Positions 43,812-51,682 of a DNA stretch of 64,000 nt are shown here, in pieces. The position numbers and the translations under genes are program-made. Under the pieces are notes generated by a model. It saw only the letters and a program-made list of their open reading frames with translations, made no database searches and had not been told where the DNA came from. Every line of letters starts with the position of its first letter. Positions within the stretch are counted from its first letter, which is position 1. This DNA comes from Paraburkholderia sp. HP33-1. GTDB taxonomy: Bacteria; Pseudomonadota; Gammaproteobacteria; Burkholderiales; Burkholderiaceae. The stretch is from NCBI RefSeq assembly GCF_021390595.1, contig NZ_JAJEJR010000001.1, forward strand, positions 3,286,001 through 3,350,000. The letters are read 5' to 3'.

Positions 43812-44462
43812 TTAGAGCTCGACGGTCTCGAGAGTTTTGAGCGCGGGGGCGATGCAGAGGGCCTCGTGAGCCCGAGCGTCGGCCCCTTGCGGCGCTTGCG
43901 CCGGGACCGTGGGAACAGCGATATTCCGCTCGGCCCGTGTTTGCGCCGCCTTCTTCGTCTTGCCCGCGCGCGACGGCGGCTGGCACAACCCGCAAACGAA
44001 CGCGTGCTGCGGATCGTGTGCGTGCGCGACGAAGTGGCCGCTGCAGCGGCGGCAGGCGCTCATCTGCAGCATGCCCGAGTCGAAGAAGCGCACCAGCGTC
44101 CACGCGCGCGTGAGACTGAGCACCGGCTCGTCGTCATGCAACTGGACGTGCTCGAGGTACAGCCGGTAGCTCTTCACGATCGATTCGATCGCGCGGCAGC
44201 CGCCGTGACCGGCCATAAAGCGGTAGATGTTGTAGAACAGCGAGGAATGAAAGTTCGGCTGCCAGGTCATGAACCAGTCGGTCGAGAACGGCAGCATGCC
44301 CTTGGGCGGCGATACCCCTTTCAATTCCTTGTAGAGCTTGATGAGCCGGTCGCGCGACAGGCTGGTTTCCGCCTCCAGCAATTGCAGACGCGCACCCAGT
44401 TCGATCAGCTCGATCGCGAGAGTGATTTCCCGGACTTCGAGTACGACGCTTTTGGTGGCCAT
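43812..44462 (-). CDS. flhC: flagellar master transcriptional regulator FlhC
   Basis: 216 residues from the ATG that overlaps the flhD stop by one base (TGATG). The open frame upstream overlaps flhD and is not used. FlhC and FlhD form the heterohexamer that activates middle genes. FlhC carries the zinc-binding cysteines in CRRC and CGLC. Motifs LIELGARLQLLEAETSLSRDR, GMLPFSTDWFMTWQPNFHSS and YRLYLEHVQLHDDEPVLSLTRAWTLVRF are typical. The C-terminal Lys/Ala-rich tail is longer than in E. coli. Confidence 0.96.
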   Translation of the reverse strand: MATKSVVLEVREITLAIELIELGARLQLLEAETSLSRDRLIKLYKELKGVSPPKGMLPFSTDWFMTWQPNFHSSLFYNIYRFMAGHGGCRAIESIVKSYRLYLEHVQLHDDEPVLSLTRAWTLVRFFDSGMLQMSACRRCSGHFVAHAHDPQHAFVCGLCQPPSRAGKTKKAAQTRAERNIAVPTVPAQAPQGADARAHEALCIAPALKTLETVEL

Positions 44463-44782
44463 CAGCCGAGGTGCTCGACCGGCTGACTCGCCATCAAAAT
44501 CGCCGAATGCGCATGCGCGATCGCACTGGGCTTGTCCTTGTCCGCGAGGGCGGACAGCACCGCGTGATCGTCGAAGCGGAAGCGGCACAGCATCTGGTTG
44601 GACGCCGCGAGCTTGACGGTTTGCGCCAAGGACAGATTGGCTATCACGTCGGCCAGCTGGTCCGAAATACCCATGCGGAACATGCCCATCGGCTTGTCTT
44701 CGCGCAGCAGACGCTGGGCAAGCAGCAGATAGGAAAGATTCACTTCCCTGATCTCACTGAGCATTTGGCTGGTCGCGCTCAT
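44462..44782 (-). CDS. flhD: flagellar master transcriptional regulator FlhD
   Basis: 106 residues from the ATG at 44782, with AGGGGAAATC directly upstream; earlier in-frame starts lack support. FlhD dimerises and pairs with FlhC. The sequence shows EIREVNLSYLLLAQRLLREDKPM, then MFRMGISDQLADVIANLSLAQ and VKLAASNQMLCRFRFDD with the Cys of the dimer interface. It starts the motility regulon and has a large upstream region (next entries). Confidence 0.96.
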   Translation of the reverse strand: MSATSQMLSEIREVNLSYLLLAQRLLREDKPMGMFRMGISDQLADVIANLSLAQTVKLAASNQMLCRFRFDDHAVLSALADKDKPSAIAHAHSAILMASQPVEHLG

Positions 44783-44965
44783 GATTTCCCCTGTACGTAT
44801 GCCCGGCTGGTCAGGCCGTTTTTTTGCGGAAACGTTTGCCCGGGCGCGCGCAATGAATCCGCGCGAATCGGCTCGTTTCTGGTCTTGCAAGCATTGTGTC
44901 GAAAGGGGACACAGCCGAAAATCGGAGAGACACCCCACCTGGCTGCCGGATTAATCCGTCATTTG

Positions 44966-44984
44966 TGTAGGAATTTTTCCTACA
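44966..44984. promoter_or_regulatory. palindromic operator candidate upstream of flhDC
   Basis: Perfect inverted repeat TGTAGGAATTTTTCCTACA: two 8-bp arms and a 3-base centre, 182 bp before flhD. A further TGTAG half-site lies at 44993-44997. The pattern is that of a NarL/FixJ-type regulator site and resembles the enteric RcsB/RcsAB box (TAAGAATATTCCTA), which in enterics acts at flhDC. No regulator is identified here. Confidence 0.6.
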
Positions 44985-45018
44985 ACTCCGGCTGTAGTGA
45001 GGTGCAAATTGGGAAAAA

Positions 45019-45050
45019 ACGATGCGCGCAACGGAACTTACGATGCGCGC
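45019..45050. repeat. two 11-bp direct repeats, 21 bp apart
   Basis: ACGATGCGCGC occurs at 45019-45029 and 45040-45050. The 21-bp period is two helical turns, so a protein would see both copies from the same side. It lies about 240-270 bp upstream of flhD. Confidence 0.7.
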
Positions 45051-45064
45051 TGGGAATATTTACG

Positions 45065-45113
45065 GGTGCGGCACGTACTAAATGGTGAGTTTTCGAAACT
45101 TCACGGCCGCACC
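45065..45113. other. large imperfect hairpin upstream of flhDC
   Basis: GGTGCGGC (45065-45072) pairs with GCCGCACC (45106-45113); in between a near-palindrome (GTGAGTTTTCGAAACTTCAC) extends the fold. It may be a binding site, an RNA structure or a terminator for a leader on the other strand. No T run follows. Confidence 0.5.
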
Positions 45114-45501
45114 GTAAAACGGTCGAAGCGGATTATAAGACCTTTTCACTCGCCCGCAATGTGGCTCGGTTAGAGGCCTTTGCCGATTCATCCCCCCGGG
45201 TCCGCCGCTTGCTACTGTGCATTCCGCTTGTTGAGCGCTTGCTCAAGCCGCTGGGATTGTGCGTCCCGATTATCGGGACGGCCCGTGTTTGAACCCCGCT
45301 CGGGAGCTGTAACGGCCCATGTTTCGCGCTGTAACAACATTAAGCGTTTGAAAAATAACTCGAATTACCACGGTCGATCCCGATAATGAATGCCAAGGGA
45401 TTACCCGATACCTATTCGAAGCCCCCCCGGTAAGTAGCAAAACTGTCATGGGATCCGAGTCAGCGCCAGGCGCCAGCTCCGATCGACACAGGAGAAAACG
45501 C

Positions 45502-46566
45502 ATGCGAATCGCACAAATCGCGCCGCTCTACGAAGCTGTCCCGCCGAAACTCTATGGCGGCACCGAACGTGTCGTGTCGTATCTGACCGAAGCGCTGGTC
45601 GATCTCGGCCATGACGTCACGCTGTTCGCGAGCGGCGACTCGGTCACGTCCGCGAATCTCGAGGCGTGCTGGCCGCGCGCGCTGCGCCTCGACCCGACGG
45701 TTCGCGACGCATTGGCGCCACATGTGCTGATGATGGAAAACGTCCGCAAGGTCGCGCACGAGTTCGACGTGCTGCACTTCCACCTCGATTACATGCCGTT
45801 CCCCCTCTTCACGACAATGGACACGCCGTTCGTGACCACGCTGCACGGCCGTCTCGATCTGCCGGAATTGCAGCCGGTGTTCGACGCGTTCTCGCACGTC
45901 CCGGTCGTGTCGATTTCGGATTCGCAGCGCATTCCGCTGCCGCAGGCCAACTGGCTGAACACGATCTATCACGGCCTGCCGGACCAGCTGCTGACACCAC
46001 AGCCGCACAAGAAGCCCGAATACCTCGCGTTCCTCGGCCGCATCTGCCCCGAAAAGCGCGTCGATACAGCTATCAGGATCGCCGCGCAAAGCGGTCTGCC
46101 GCTGAAGATCGCCGCCAAGGTGGACAAGGTCGACATGGAGTACTTTAAGCGCGAGATCGAGCCGCTGCTGTCGATGGCTCATGTCGAGTTCGTCGGTGAG
46201 ATCAACGAGGCGCAGAAGCCCGAATTCCTGTCGGGCGCGAAGGCGCTGCTGTTCCCGATCGACTGGTCCGAGCCGTTCGGCCTCGTGATGATCGAGTCGA
46301 TGGCTTGCGGCACGCCGGTTATCGCGTTCAACCGCGGCTCGGTGCCGGAAGTGATCGACCACGGCGTGACCGGCTACATCGTCGAGGACGTGCAGGGCGC
46401 GGTTGCCGCTCTGCAGCGTCTCGACGAGTTGTCGCGTACCGAAATCCGCGCGCAGTTCGAACGCCGCTTCAGTTCGAAAACGATGGCGCGGAACTATATC
46501 GACGGCTATGCGGCGTTGATTGAAACGACGCGGCGCCCGGTATTGCGCCAGGTGGCGGTCGGCTAA
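45502..46566 (+). CDS. GT4-family glycosyltransferase
   Basis: 354 residues from the ATG at 45502 (GGAG seven bases upstream); the upstream in-frame codons are unsupported. The N-terminal half has KLYGGTERVVSYLTEALVDLGHDVTLFA, the usual acceptor-side start of GT-B enzymes. The C-terminal half has the donor-binding ICPEKRVDTAIRIA and WSEPFGLVMIESMACGTPVIAF with the EX7E motif, then GSVPEVIDHGVTGYIV. The substrate is unknown. It lies alone next to flhDC and has its own terminator. A role in surface polysaccharide or protein glycosylation is possible but not shown. Confidence 0.9.
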   Translation: MRIAQIAPLYEAVPPKLYGGTERVVSYLTEALVDLGHDVTLFASGDSVTSANLEACWPRALRLDPTVRDALAPHVLMMENVRKVAHEFDVLHFHLDYMPFPLFTTMDTPFVTTLHGRLDLPELQPVFDAFSHVPVVSISDSQRIPLPQANWLNTIYHGLPDQLLTPQPHKKPEYLAFLGRICPEKRVDTAIRIAAQSGLPLKIAAKVDKVDMEYFKREIEPLLSMAHVEFVGEINEAQKPEFLSGAKALLFPIDWSEPFGLVMIESMACGTPVIAFNRGSVPEVIDHGVTGYIVEDVQGAVAALQRLDELSRTEIRAQFERRFSSKTMARNYIDGYAALIETTRRPVLRQVAVG

Positions 46567-46574
46567 GCGCGTTT

Positions 46575-46608
46575 GAAAACGGCCGTCGCTTTGCGGCCGG
46601 CCGTTTTC
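46575..46608 (+). terminator. hairpin after the GT4 gene
   Basis: A perfect 10-bp stem (GAAAACGGCC against GGCCGTTTTC) with a 14-base loop, 9 bp after the stop codon. The T run is inside the stem's right arm. Confidence 0.75.
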
Positions 46609-46723
46609 GGTACGGTTTGAACCCGCGCTGCGAACCTTCGCTTATAACGGCCAATAGCGGATGAATCCGATGTCGAAATCGTTTGCGCGAGTGGAAATCG
46701 AAGTTATCTCGCTGTCGGACGCC

Positions 46724-46755
46724 AAAAAAGCCGCCCCATTCGGGCGGCTTTTTTT
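46724..46755. terminator. bidirectional terminator between the GT4 gene and hns
   Basis: A 13-bp stem (AAAAAAGCCGCCC against GGGCGGCTTTTTT) with a 5-base loop and A and T runs on both sides. It can end both convergent transcripts. The 115 bp between it and the first hairpin hold no gene. Confidence 0.9.
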
Positions 46756-46866
46756 AATATAGGGATGGTTGCGCTTCCATGCCGGATTAGCGCGCGGCCA
46801 ATCAGCCGAACAGCAAAAAAACCTTCAGTCCGCTTTCACCCCGTCTCACCTAAGCGCGGGCGGAAA

Positions 46867-47169
46867 TCAGGCGGAGCCAATCAGGAAGCGCTCGCGATTC
46901 TTGCCGACGATCCATTTAGGCGGTTTTCCGCGCCCGCTCCACGTACTGCCTGATTTCGGATCCTGGTATTTCGCCGGCAGCGGCGCCTTCTTGGGCGGGC
47001 GGCCCCGCTTGGCCGCGACTGCGAAGCCGAGATCCTGCGCGGTCAGACCGTATTCGGCGATCTTTTGGCGGATGTCGGCGACGACATTCTCGATTTCCGT
47101 GCGTCGCGCTTCTTCTGCCTGTGCCTGCAATCTGGCGATCTGCGCCTTGAGGTCTGCATATTGAGACAT
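46867..47169 (-). CDS. H-NS family DNA-binding protein
   Basis: 100 residues. N-terminal coiled coil (YADLKAQIARLQAQAEEARR, then IENVVADIRQKIAEYGL) for dimerisation, a basic linker (AAKRGRPPKKAPLPAKY, with an AT-hook-like RGRPPKK) and the C-terminal DNA-binding motif TWSGRGKPPKWIVG, the betaproteobacterial form of the H-NS signature. Such proteins silence AT-rich DNA. The 285 bp upstream are clearly AT-rich compared with the rest of the window, which fits autoregulation. It may affect flhDC 2 kb away, but this is only an inference. Confidence 0.93.
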   Translation of the reverse strand: MSQYADLKAQIARLQAQAEEARRTEIENVVADIRQKIAEYGLTAQDLGFAVAAKRGRPPKKAPLPAKYQDPKSGSTWSGRGKPPKWIVGKNRERFLIGSA

Positions 47170-47194
47170 TCGGTTCTCCCTCTCTAGAACTCAT

Positions 47195-47345
47195 TCGACC
47201 GCAGACTAGCTGTAATTATAAAAATCCGCAATGGCCAGTAATACCGGTTTAGGAATTTTCCTCTGATAATTATTAAAGCATGTGAATTGTAAAACCCGCG
47301 TCTTATCTCACAATAACTTATAAATTCTGTCCGAATTGACAATCC
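47195..47345. promoter_or_regulatory. AT-rich spacer between hns and aqpZ with a palindrome
   Basis: This stretch is much richer in A and T than its surroundings and forms the divergent promoter region of the H-NS-like gene and aqpZ. At 47250-47263 it has TAGGAATTTTCCTC, the same AGGAATTTT-CCT core as the palindrome upstream of flhDC (44966-44984). Confidence 0.6.
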
Positions 47346-47454
47346 TTGACACCTGATTTGGCGCTGACTCCCTAGAATTGCGCGCTCAGGGTCCGCACTC
47401 GTCCTTTTTCGATGCGTGCTTCTGAAGTACCCATTCTTTTTAGGATTACCGACC

Positions 47455-48195
47455 ATGCAGTTGTCAAAGCGCCTCGTTGCCGAACTGTTCGGCACCTTCT
47501 GGCTCGTGCTCGGGGGCTGCGGCAGCGCGGTTCTCGCCGCCAATTTCGCCGGACCGCTTCACGGGCTGGGGATCGGCTTCGTCGGCGTGTCGCTGGCCTT
47601 CGGCCTGACCGTGCTGACGATGGCCTTTGCGATCGGCCATATTTCGGGCTGCCACCTGAATCCGGCGGTCAGCGTCGGTCTGACGGTCGCCGGCCGTTTT
47701 CCGGTGCGTGATCTGCTGCCGTACATCGTCGCGCAGGTGATCGGCGCGGTGCTCGGCGCATTCGTGTTGTCGCTGATCGCGTCGGGCAAACCGGGCTTCG
47801 ACCTCGTCGCGAGCGGCTTCGCGACCAACGGTTACGGTGAGCAATCGCCGGGTCACTACTCGCTCGCCGCCGCCTTCATTTGCGAAGTCGCGATGACGGG
47901 CTTTTTCCTGTTCGTGATTCTGGGCGCGACCGACCGCCGCGCGCCGGCCGGCTTTGCGCCGATCGCGATCGGCCTGTGCCTGACGCTGATCCACCTGATC
48001 TCGATTCCTGTCACCAACACGTCGGTCAATCCGGCTCGCTCGACAGGCCCGGCGCTGTTCGTCGGCGGCGCGGCGATCGATCAGCTGTGGCTGTTCTGGG
48101 CCGCACCGATCATCGGTGCGGTGATCGCGGGCGTCGTCTATCCGCTGATCGCCGAAGATCGCAGCAACAATGCGTGGAATCCGGCGCTCGACTGA
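47455..48195 (+). CDS. aqpZ: aquaporin Z
   Basis: 246 residues from the ATG at 47455 (TAGGA upstream). Six membrane helices and two half-helices with the NPA motifs [16 protein letters not shown] and [19 protein letters not shown]. The residues [12 protein letters not shown] at the C-terminus and the wide-ranging similarity to E. coli AqpZ point to a water channel rather than a glycerol facilitator. It is a single gene, not linked to motility. Confidence 0.95.
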   Translation: MQLSKRLVAELFGTFWLVLGGCGSAVLAANFAGPLHGLGIGFVGVSLAFGLTVLTMAFAIGHISGCHLNPAVSVGLTVAGRFPVRDLLPYIVAQVIGAVLGAFVLSLIASGKPGFDLVASGFATNGYGEQSPGHYSLAAAFICEVAMTGFFLFVILGATDRRAPAGFAPIAIGLCLTLIHLISIPVTNTSVNPARSTGPALFVGGAAIDQLWLFWAAPIIGAVIAGVVYPLIAEDRSNNAWNPALD

Positions 48196-48367
48196 CGGCC
48201 AGTTCGCCGCCTCTGTCGCGTGATCGTCATTTAGTCAGCATCAATGGGCGCCCCGGCGGCCATTTTCATTGCGACATCCCATTCGATATGAATGCCGCGG
48301 CGACCCCGTGCAGGCGCGCACCGCTGCTAGAATCGGGCGACTTCCCAGCCTCGTACAGGTGCTTTCG

Positions 48368-49084
48368 ATGAACCGTTTCCGCGGATTCCTGCAAGGAGTC
48401 GCACTGTCGCTCGGCGGCTTGTGCGCGAGCACGGCGGCGTTGCCGGCCGTGGCCGCGACAGGCGGCAATATCGAAACGCTCGTCTTCGTTCGACACGGCG
48501 AGAAGCCTGCCCAGGGCTATGGCCAGCTCGACTGCCAGGGGCTCAACCGTGCGCTCGCGTTGCCGGCTGTCATCGCCGCCAAATTCGGCAAACCCGATGC
48601 GATCTATGCGCCGGACCCCGGCCAGCAGAAAGACGACAGCGGTCATGCCTACTATTACGTGCGCCCGCTCGCGACGATCGAGCCCACCGCGATTCAATTC
48701 CAGATGCCAGTGCAAACGCCATACGGCTTTGCGCAGATCGACCAGCTCGGCAACGCGCTCGTCGTTCCGGCCAATCGCGGCAAGCTGATCGTCATCGCGT
48801 GGGAGCACAAGCTGATCGAGAAACTGTTGCAGCAGATGTTGAGCGCGCATGGCGGCAACGCCGCCGATGTCCCTGAATGGCACAGCGACGACTTCGACAG
48901 CATTTACATCGTGCAACTCGACTGGCGCAACGGCACACCGCGCGCGAGCTTCAAACACGATCGCGAAGGACTCGACGGACGGGCAAGCGATTGCCCTTGC
49001 GCGGCATTGCCGGGAGACTCGGCGCCCTCCGCTGGTGCAGCCGCTTCCGCAATTTCGGCCGCTTCGGCGCGTGCTGCGGATTAA
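48368..49084 (+). CDS. secreted histidine-phosphatase superfamily protein
   Basis: 238 residues from the ATG at 48368. A signal peptide (VALSLGGLCASTAALPAVAA) is followed by LVFVRHGEKPAQGYGQLDCQG with the RHG motif and its phosphorylatable His. The second His is probably in VIAWEHKLIEKLL. The C-terminal 40 residues are Ala/Ser rich. It is like the phosphoglycerate-mutase-type secreted phosphatases, whose substrates are mostly unknown. No operon partner is visible. Confidence 0.85.
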   Translation: MNRFRGFLQGVALSLGGLCASTAALPAVAATGGNIETLVFVRHGEKPAQGYGQLDCQGLNRALALPAVIAAKFGKPDAIYAPDPGQQKDDSGHAYYYVRPLATIEPTAIQFQMPVQTPYGFAQIDQLGNALVVPANRGKLIVIAWEHKLIEKLLQQMLSAHGGNAADVPEWHSDDFDSIYIVQLDWRNGTPRASFKHDREGLDGRASDCPCAALPGDSAPSAGAAASAISAASARAAD

Positions 49085-49369
49085 TTGGGCTATACAGATG
49101 TAAGCCGTGATTACGCTTGCTGGCGCGTCAATCGGCAAACGTGCGCGACCAGCCGCCGGCTGACTTGAGTTGAATGGCCGCGAATCCCGGTGCGGCACGG
49201 CTCAGAACGAAACAAGCTGACTGAGCAGAGCGCACGCGCCATGTTTCCGCCTGCCGTCAATGACTTCGACGATGCTTGCAGTCCGTAACATCTCGTCGCA
49301 GTCCACTCCGCCCCGAGTGCGTACATTGGTCCTGTGCGACACACCTACGTCGCCTCACAGGAGAGCAAC
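49085..49369. other. 285-bp gap upstream of the PXPV gene
   Basis: I see no gene, hairpin or clear promoter in this stretch. The only useful feature is the AGGAGAG ribosome-binding site at its end. Confidence 0.5.
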
Positions 49370-49663
49370 ATGAAACGCATCGTCACTCACTTGCTGGTTG
49401 CTGCCGGCCTCGCGGCGGGCGCGTGCGGTGTCGCGCAGGCGCATACGGATCTGAGCGTCGGCCTGTCGCTCGGCGCCCCGGTTTATGCCGCCCCCGCGCC
49501 GGTCTATGTGGCACCGGAGCCGGTGTATTACGGCGGCTGGGATCATCGCTACGAGCGCGGCGGCTACTACCGCGACTATCACCGCGATGACCGCGGGTGG
49601 GGGCGCGACGACCATCGCTGGGGTCACGATGATCGCGGCGAGCATCGCGGCTGGCGAGATTGA
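49370..49663 (+). CDS. small secreted PXPV-repeat protein
   Basis: 97 residues from the ATG at 49370 (AGGAG seven bases upstream). A signal peptide (LLVAAGLAAGACGVAQA) is cut before HTDLSVGLSLG. The middle has PXPV-type repeats (APVYAAPAPVYVAPEPVYYGG). The tail, about 35 residues, is very rich in Asp, Arg, His, Gly and Trp (RDDRGWGRDDHRWGHDDRG). The composition suggests a surface or metal-binding role, but no function is known to me. Confidence 0.8.
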   Translation: MKRIVTHLLVAAGLAAGACGVAQAHTDLSVGLSLGAPVYAAPAPVYVAPEPVYYGGWDHRYERGGYYRDYHRDDRGWGRDDHRWGHDDRGEHRGWRD

Positions 49664-49676
49664 TGAGCGTGAACGC

Positions 49677-49700
49677 GGACGGCCCTTCGGCCGTCCCCTT
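49677..49700 (+). terminator. hairpin after the PXPV gene
   Basis: A perfect 8-bp stem (GGACGGCC against GGCCGTCC) with a CTTC loop, 14 bp after the stop, followed by a short pyrimidine run. Confidence 0.65.
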
Positions 49701-49726
49701 GCTTCGCATTGCGCGAGCAACTTCTG

Positions 49727-49762
49727 CGGCCCGCATCCCCACTAGTGGATGCGGGCCGTTTT
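49727..49762 (+). terminator. strong terminator before the convergent Cof-type gene
   Basis: A perfect 12-bp stem (CGGCCCGCATCC against GGATGCGGGCCG) with an 8-base loop and TTTT directly after. It probably ends the plus-strand transcript and also shields the convergent gene. Confidence 0.85.
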
Positions 49763-49781
49763 CAATCGCAGTGACGACGGA

Positions 49782-50603
49782 TCAGGGAGACAGTTCGTCG
49801 TTGAGCGCGAACAGTTTGCGCAGATGATGCGCAACACCTGCCTCGAAATTGTTGCCGATGCGTGGCACATGCGGCAGGCGCGTGATGAGATCGGGATTGG
49901 CGTTGTTCATCATGAACGGATGGCCGGCCGTCTCGAGCAGGTCGATGTCGTTCATGTTGTCGCCGAACGCGACGCAATGCGACGCGTCGACACCGAGGCG
50001 TTTGAGCACGATCTGCAGCGCGCGCCCCTTCGACACATTCGCGGTCATCACTTCGAGACAGTCCGGCAACGAATACGTCACGTACAGACGCTCTCCGAAT
50101 TCGCGTTCGAGATTGGCGGCCACCTGCGCGAGATCGGCGGGATCGCCCATATACAGCGCCTTTGCAATGTCGACGCCATCGTGCTTCGGCAGGTCGGTCA
50201 CTTCGTAAGTGAAGCCCGAGTCCTGGTGGAATTCCAGCAGATGGGGCGCATCGCGGTCGATGAGCCACGAATCGTCTGCAAACAGACTGACGATCACTCG
50301 ACCATGCGCGCCGACAATTTCGGGCTGCACGAGACGCTGGACGATCGCTGGCGGCAGGTCGTCGGCGTGGATAACCGCGTTGTCAGGCGCGTGAATGCGC
50401 GCGCCGTTCGACGTAATCAGATACGGATTGATGCCGAGCAGATCGCGGATGCCCGCGACGTCACAGTAATGCCGCCCCGTTGCGATCACGAATCGCAGCC
50501 CGTCACTTTCGAGCTTGCGCACCGTGGCGACCGTGAACGGGTCCACCTGGTGATCGGCGTTGAGCAGCGTGCCGTCGAGATCCGTGGCGATGACTTTATA
50601 CAT
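49782..50603 (-). CDS. Cof-type HAD-IIB sugar-phosphatase
   Basis: 273 residues from the ATG at 50603; a TTG four codons earlier is possible. HAD motif I is VIATDLDGTLLNADHQ, motif II is FVIATGR, the Lys of motif III is in NVSKGRALQIVLKRLGV and motif IV is FGDNMNDIDLLETAGHPFMMNNA. This is the Cof/YidA type of phosphatase acting on small phosphate esters. The next gene is a BadF-type sugar kinase on the same strand, 58 bp upstream, which may be one unit. Confidence 0.92.
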   Translation of the reverse strand: MYKVIATDLDGTLLNADHQVDPFTVATVRKLESDGLRFVIATGRHYCDVAGIRDLLGINPYLITSNGARIHAPDNAVIHADDLPPAIVQRLVQPEIVGAHGRVIVSLFADDSWLIDRDAPHLLEFHQDSGFTYEVTDLPKHDGVDIAKALYMGDPADLAQVAANLEREFGERLYVTYSLPDCLEVMTANVSKGRALQIVLKRLGVDASHCVAFGDNMNDIDLLETAGHPFMMNNANPDLITRLPHVPRIGNNFEAGVAHHLRKLFALNDELSP

Positions 50604-50660
50604 GGTGAAGTCCAACGGCCGAGCCGTCGAGGCAGCGTCAAAACGTCTATTTTACAGGTC

Positions 50661-51542
50661 TCATCCAGCAAGCCGCTGCGCCTCGCGCTGCGCCAGTTGC
50701 AAGCCGCCATGCGCCGAATCCGCCCGCGGTTCGCGCAAACGCGCCTGATACGCCTGCGGCATGTACTCCCGCAACGGCGCGCCGAGGCCGCCGCACAGCG
50801 CTACCGGCAGCGTGCCCGTCGCGTCCAGCGCGGCGATCATCTTGCCGACTTCGACGCCAGCCTCGTCCAGCAGCCGGGCCGCAAACGGATGCGCGCGGTG
50901 CTCGATCGCGATCGGCGCGAGCCGCGCATAGGCAGTCTGATTGGCCGCGCACAGCCACACGACGAGACTGTCGCGATCCTGCGCGCCGGTGTGCGCGAGC
51001 AGCGCATGCGCGAGGTCGTCGATGGGCACGCGGCCGTCGAGCGCCTGTTGCGCGTGCACGATCAGCCGGAGTCCAAGCCACGCGCCGCTCGCTTCGTCGC
51101 CCGACGGAAAACCGTAGCCGCTGGCCATGCGGAATTCGCCGTCGCTCGCAAGCGAGGCAGCGACGCTGCCGGTGCCCAACGCGACAATCACCCCGGGCGC
51201 GCCGTCGTGCGCGCCGAGTAGGGTCGTGTAGGCATCGGATTCGACGGCCAGTCCGGCTAGCCGCGGCGCCTGCTCGTGAAACTCGGCGAGCCAGTCGCGG
51301 TTGTTGACGCCCGCGAGTCCGCAACCTAGCACGCAGCGCGACCAGTCCAGCGCGATTCCGGCCCGCTCGAACGCTTCGCCGGAGGCGGCCTGAATGGACT
51401 GCCACGCGCGCGGGATGCCGAGCCCAAGACCCGACGGGCCGCTCGCCGCCTGCGCCAGTTCGCGGCCCTGGGCGTCGCCGAGCACGACGCGCGTGCCGGT
51501 GCCGCCGCCGTCGACGCCAATCAGAAAGAAGTCGTGGTTCAT
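50661..51542 (-). CDS. BadF/BadG-type ATPase, likely amino-sugar kinase
   Basis: 293 residues with the ASKHA fold. The phosphate-binding start is LIGVDGGGTGTRVVLGD, and VIVALGTGSVAAS and GYGFPSGDEASGAWLGLRLI follow, close to the N-acetylglucosamine/glucosamine kinase type. ALCGGLGAPLREY is near the C-terminus. The kinase role is inferred from the family; substrate not proven. It lies upstream of the Cof-type phosphatase and is divergent from tag across 140 bp. Confidence 0.85.
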   Translation of the reverse strand: MNHDFFLIGVDGGGTGTRVVLGDAQGRELAQAASGPSGLGLGIPRAWQSIQAASGEAFERAGIALDWSRCVLGCGLAGVNNRDWLAEFHEQAPRLAGLAVESDAYTTLLGAHDGAPGVIVALGTGSVAASLASDGEFRMASGYGFPSGDEASGAWLGLRLIVHAQQALDGRVPIDDLAHALLAHTGAQDRDSLVVWLCAANQTAYARLAPIAIEHRAHPFAARLLDEAGVEVGKMIAALDATGTLPVALCGGLGAPLREYMPQAYQARLREPRADSAHGGLQLAQREAQRLAG

Positions 51543-51682
51543 CGAATCGAATCAGTTCCGTGGGTGAATAAGACGTAGCGTGGCAGGTCAGTTTGAATCG
51601 CGCAATTGGCCGAATGGCCAGCTTGCGGCGTACCCCGCTTCCGCTATGCTGGCAAACGACATGACCACGCGGGAGCGCGACA

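Larger units (their letters stand above)
44783..45501. other. 719-bp regulatory gap between flhDC (-) and the GT4 gene (+)
   Basis: No gene is supported. It holds, from the flhD side: the palindrome at 44966-44984, two 11-bp direct repeats at 45019-45050, a large hairpin at 45065-45113, a small palindrome at 45263-45279 (GTCCCGA, TTA, TCGGGAC) and two copies of GCTGTAAC (45306-45313 and 45328-45335, 22 bp apart). It is a divergent promoter region for flhDC and the glycosyltransferase gene. I could not fix a transcription start. Confidence 0.75.

Noticed and set aside
47338..47393. TTGACA-like and TAGAAT boxes upstream of aqpZ as a sigma-70 promoter
   Set aside because: The spacing between the best pair (about 21 bp) is too long, so I did not list it as a promoter.
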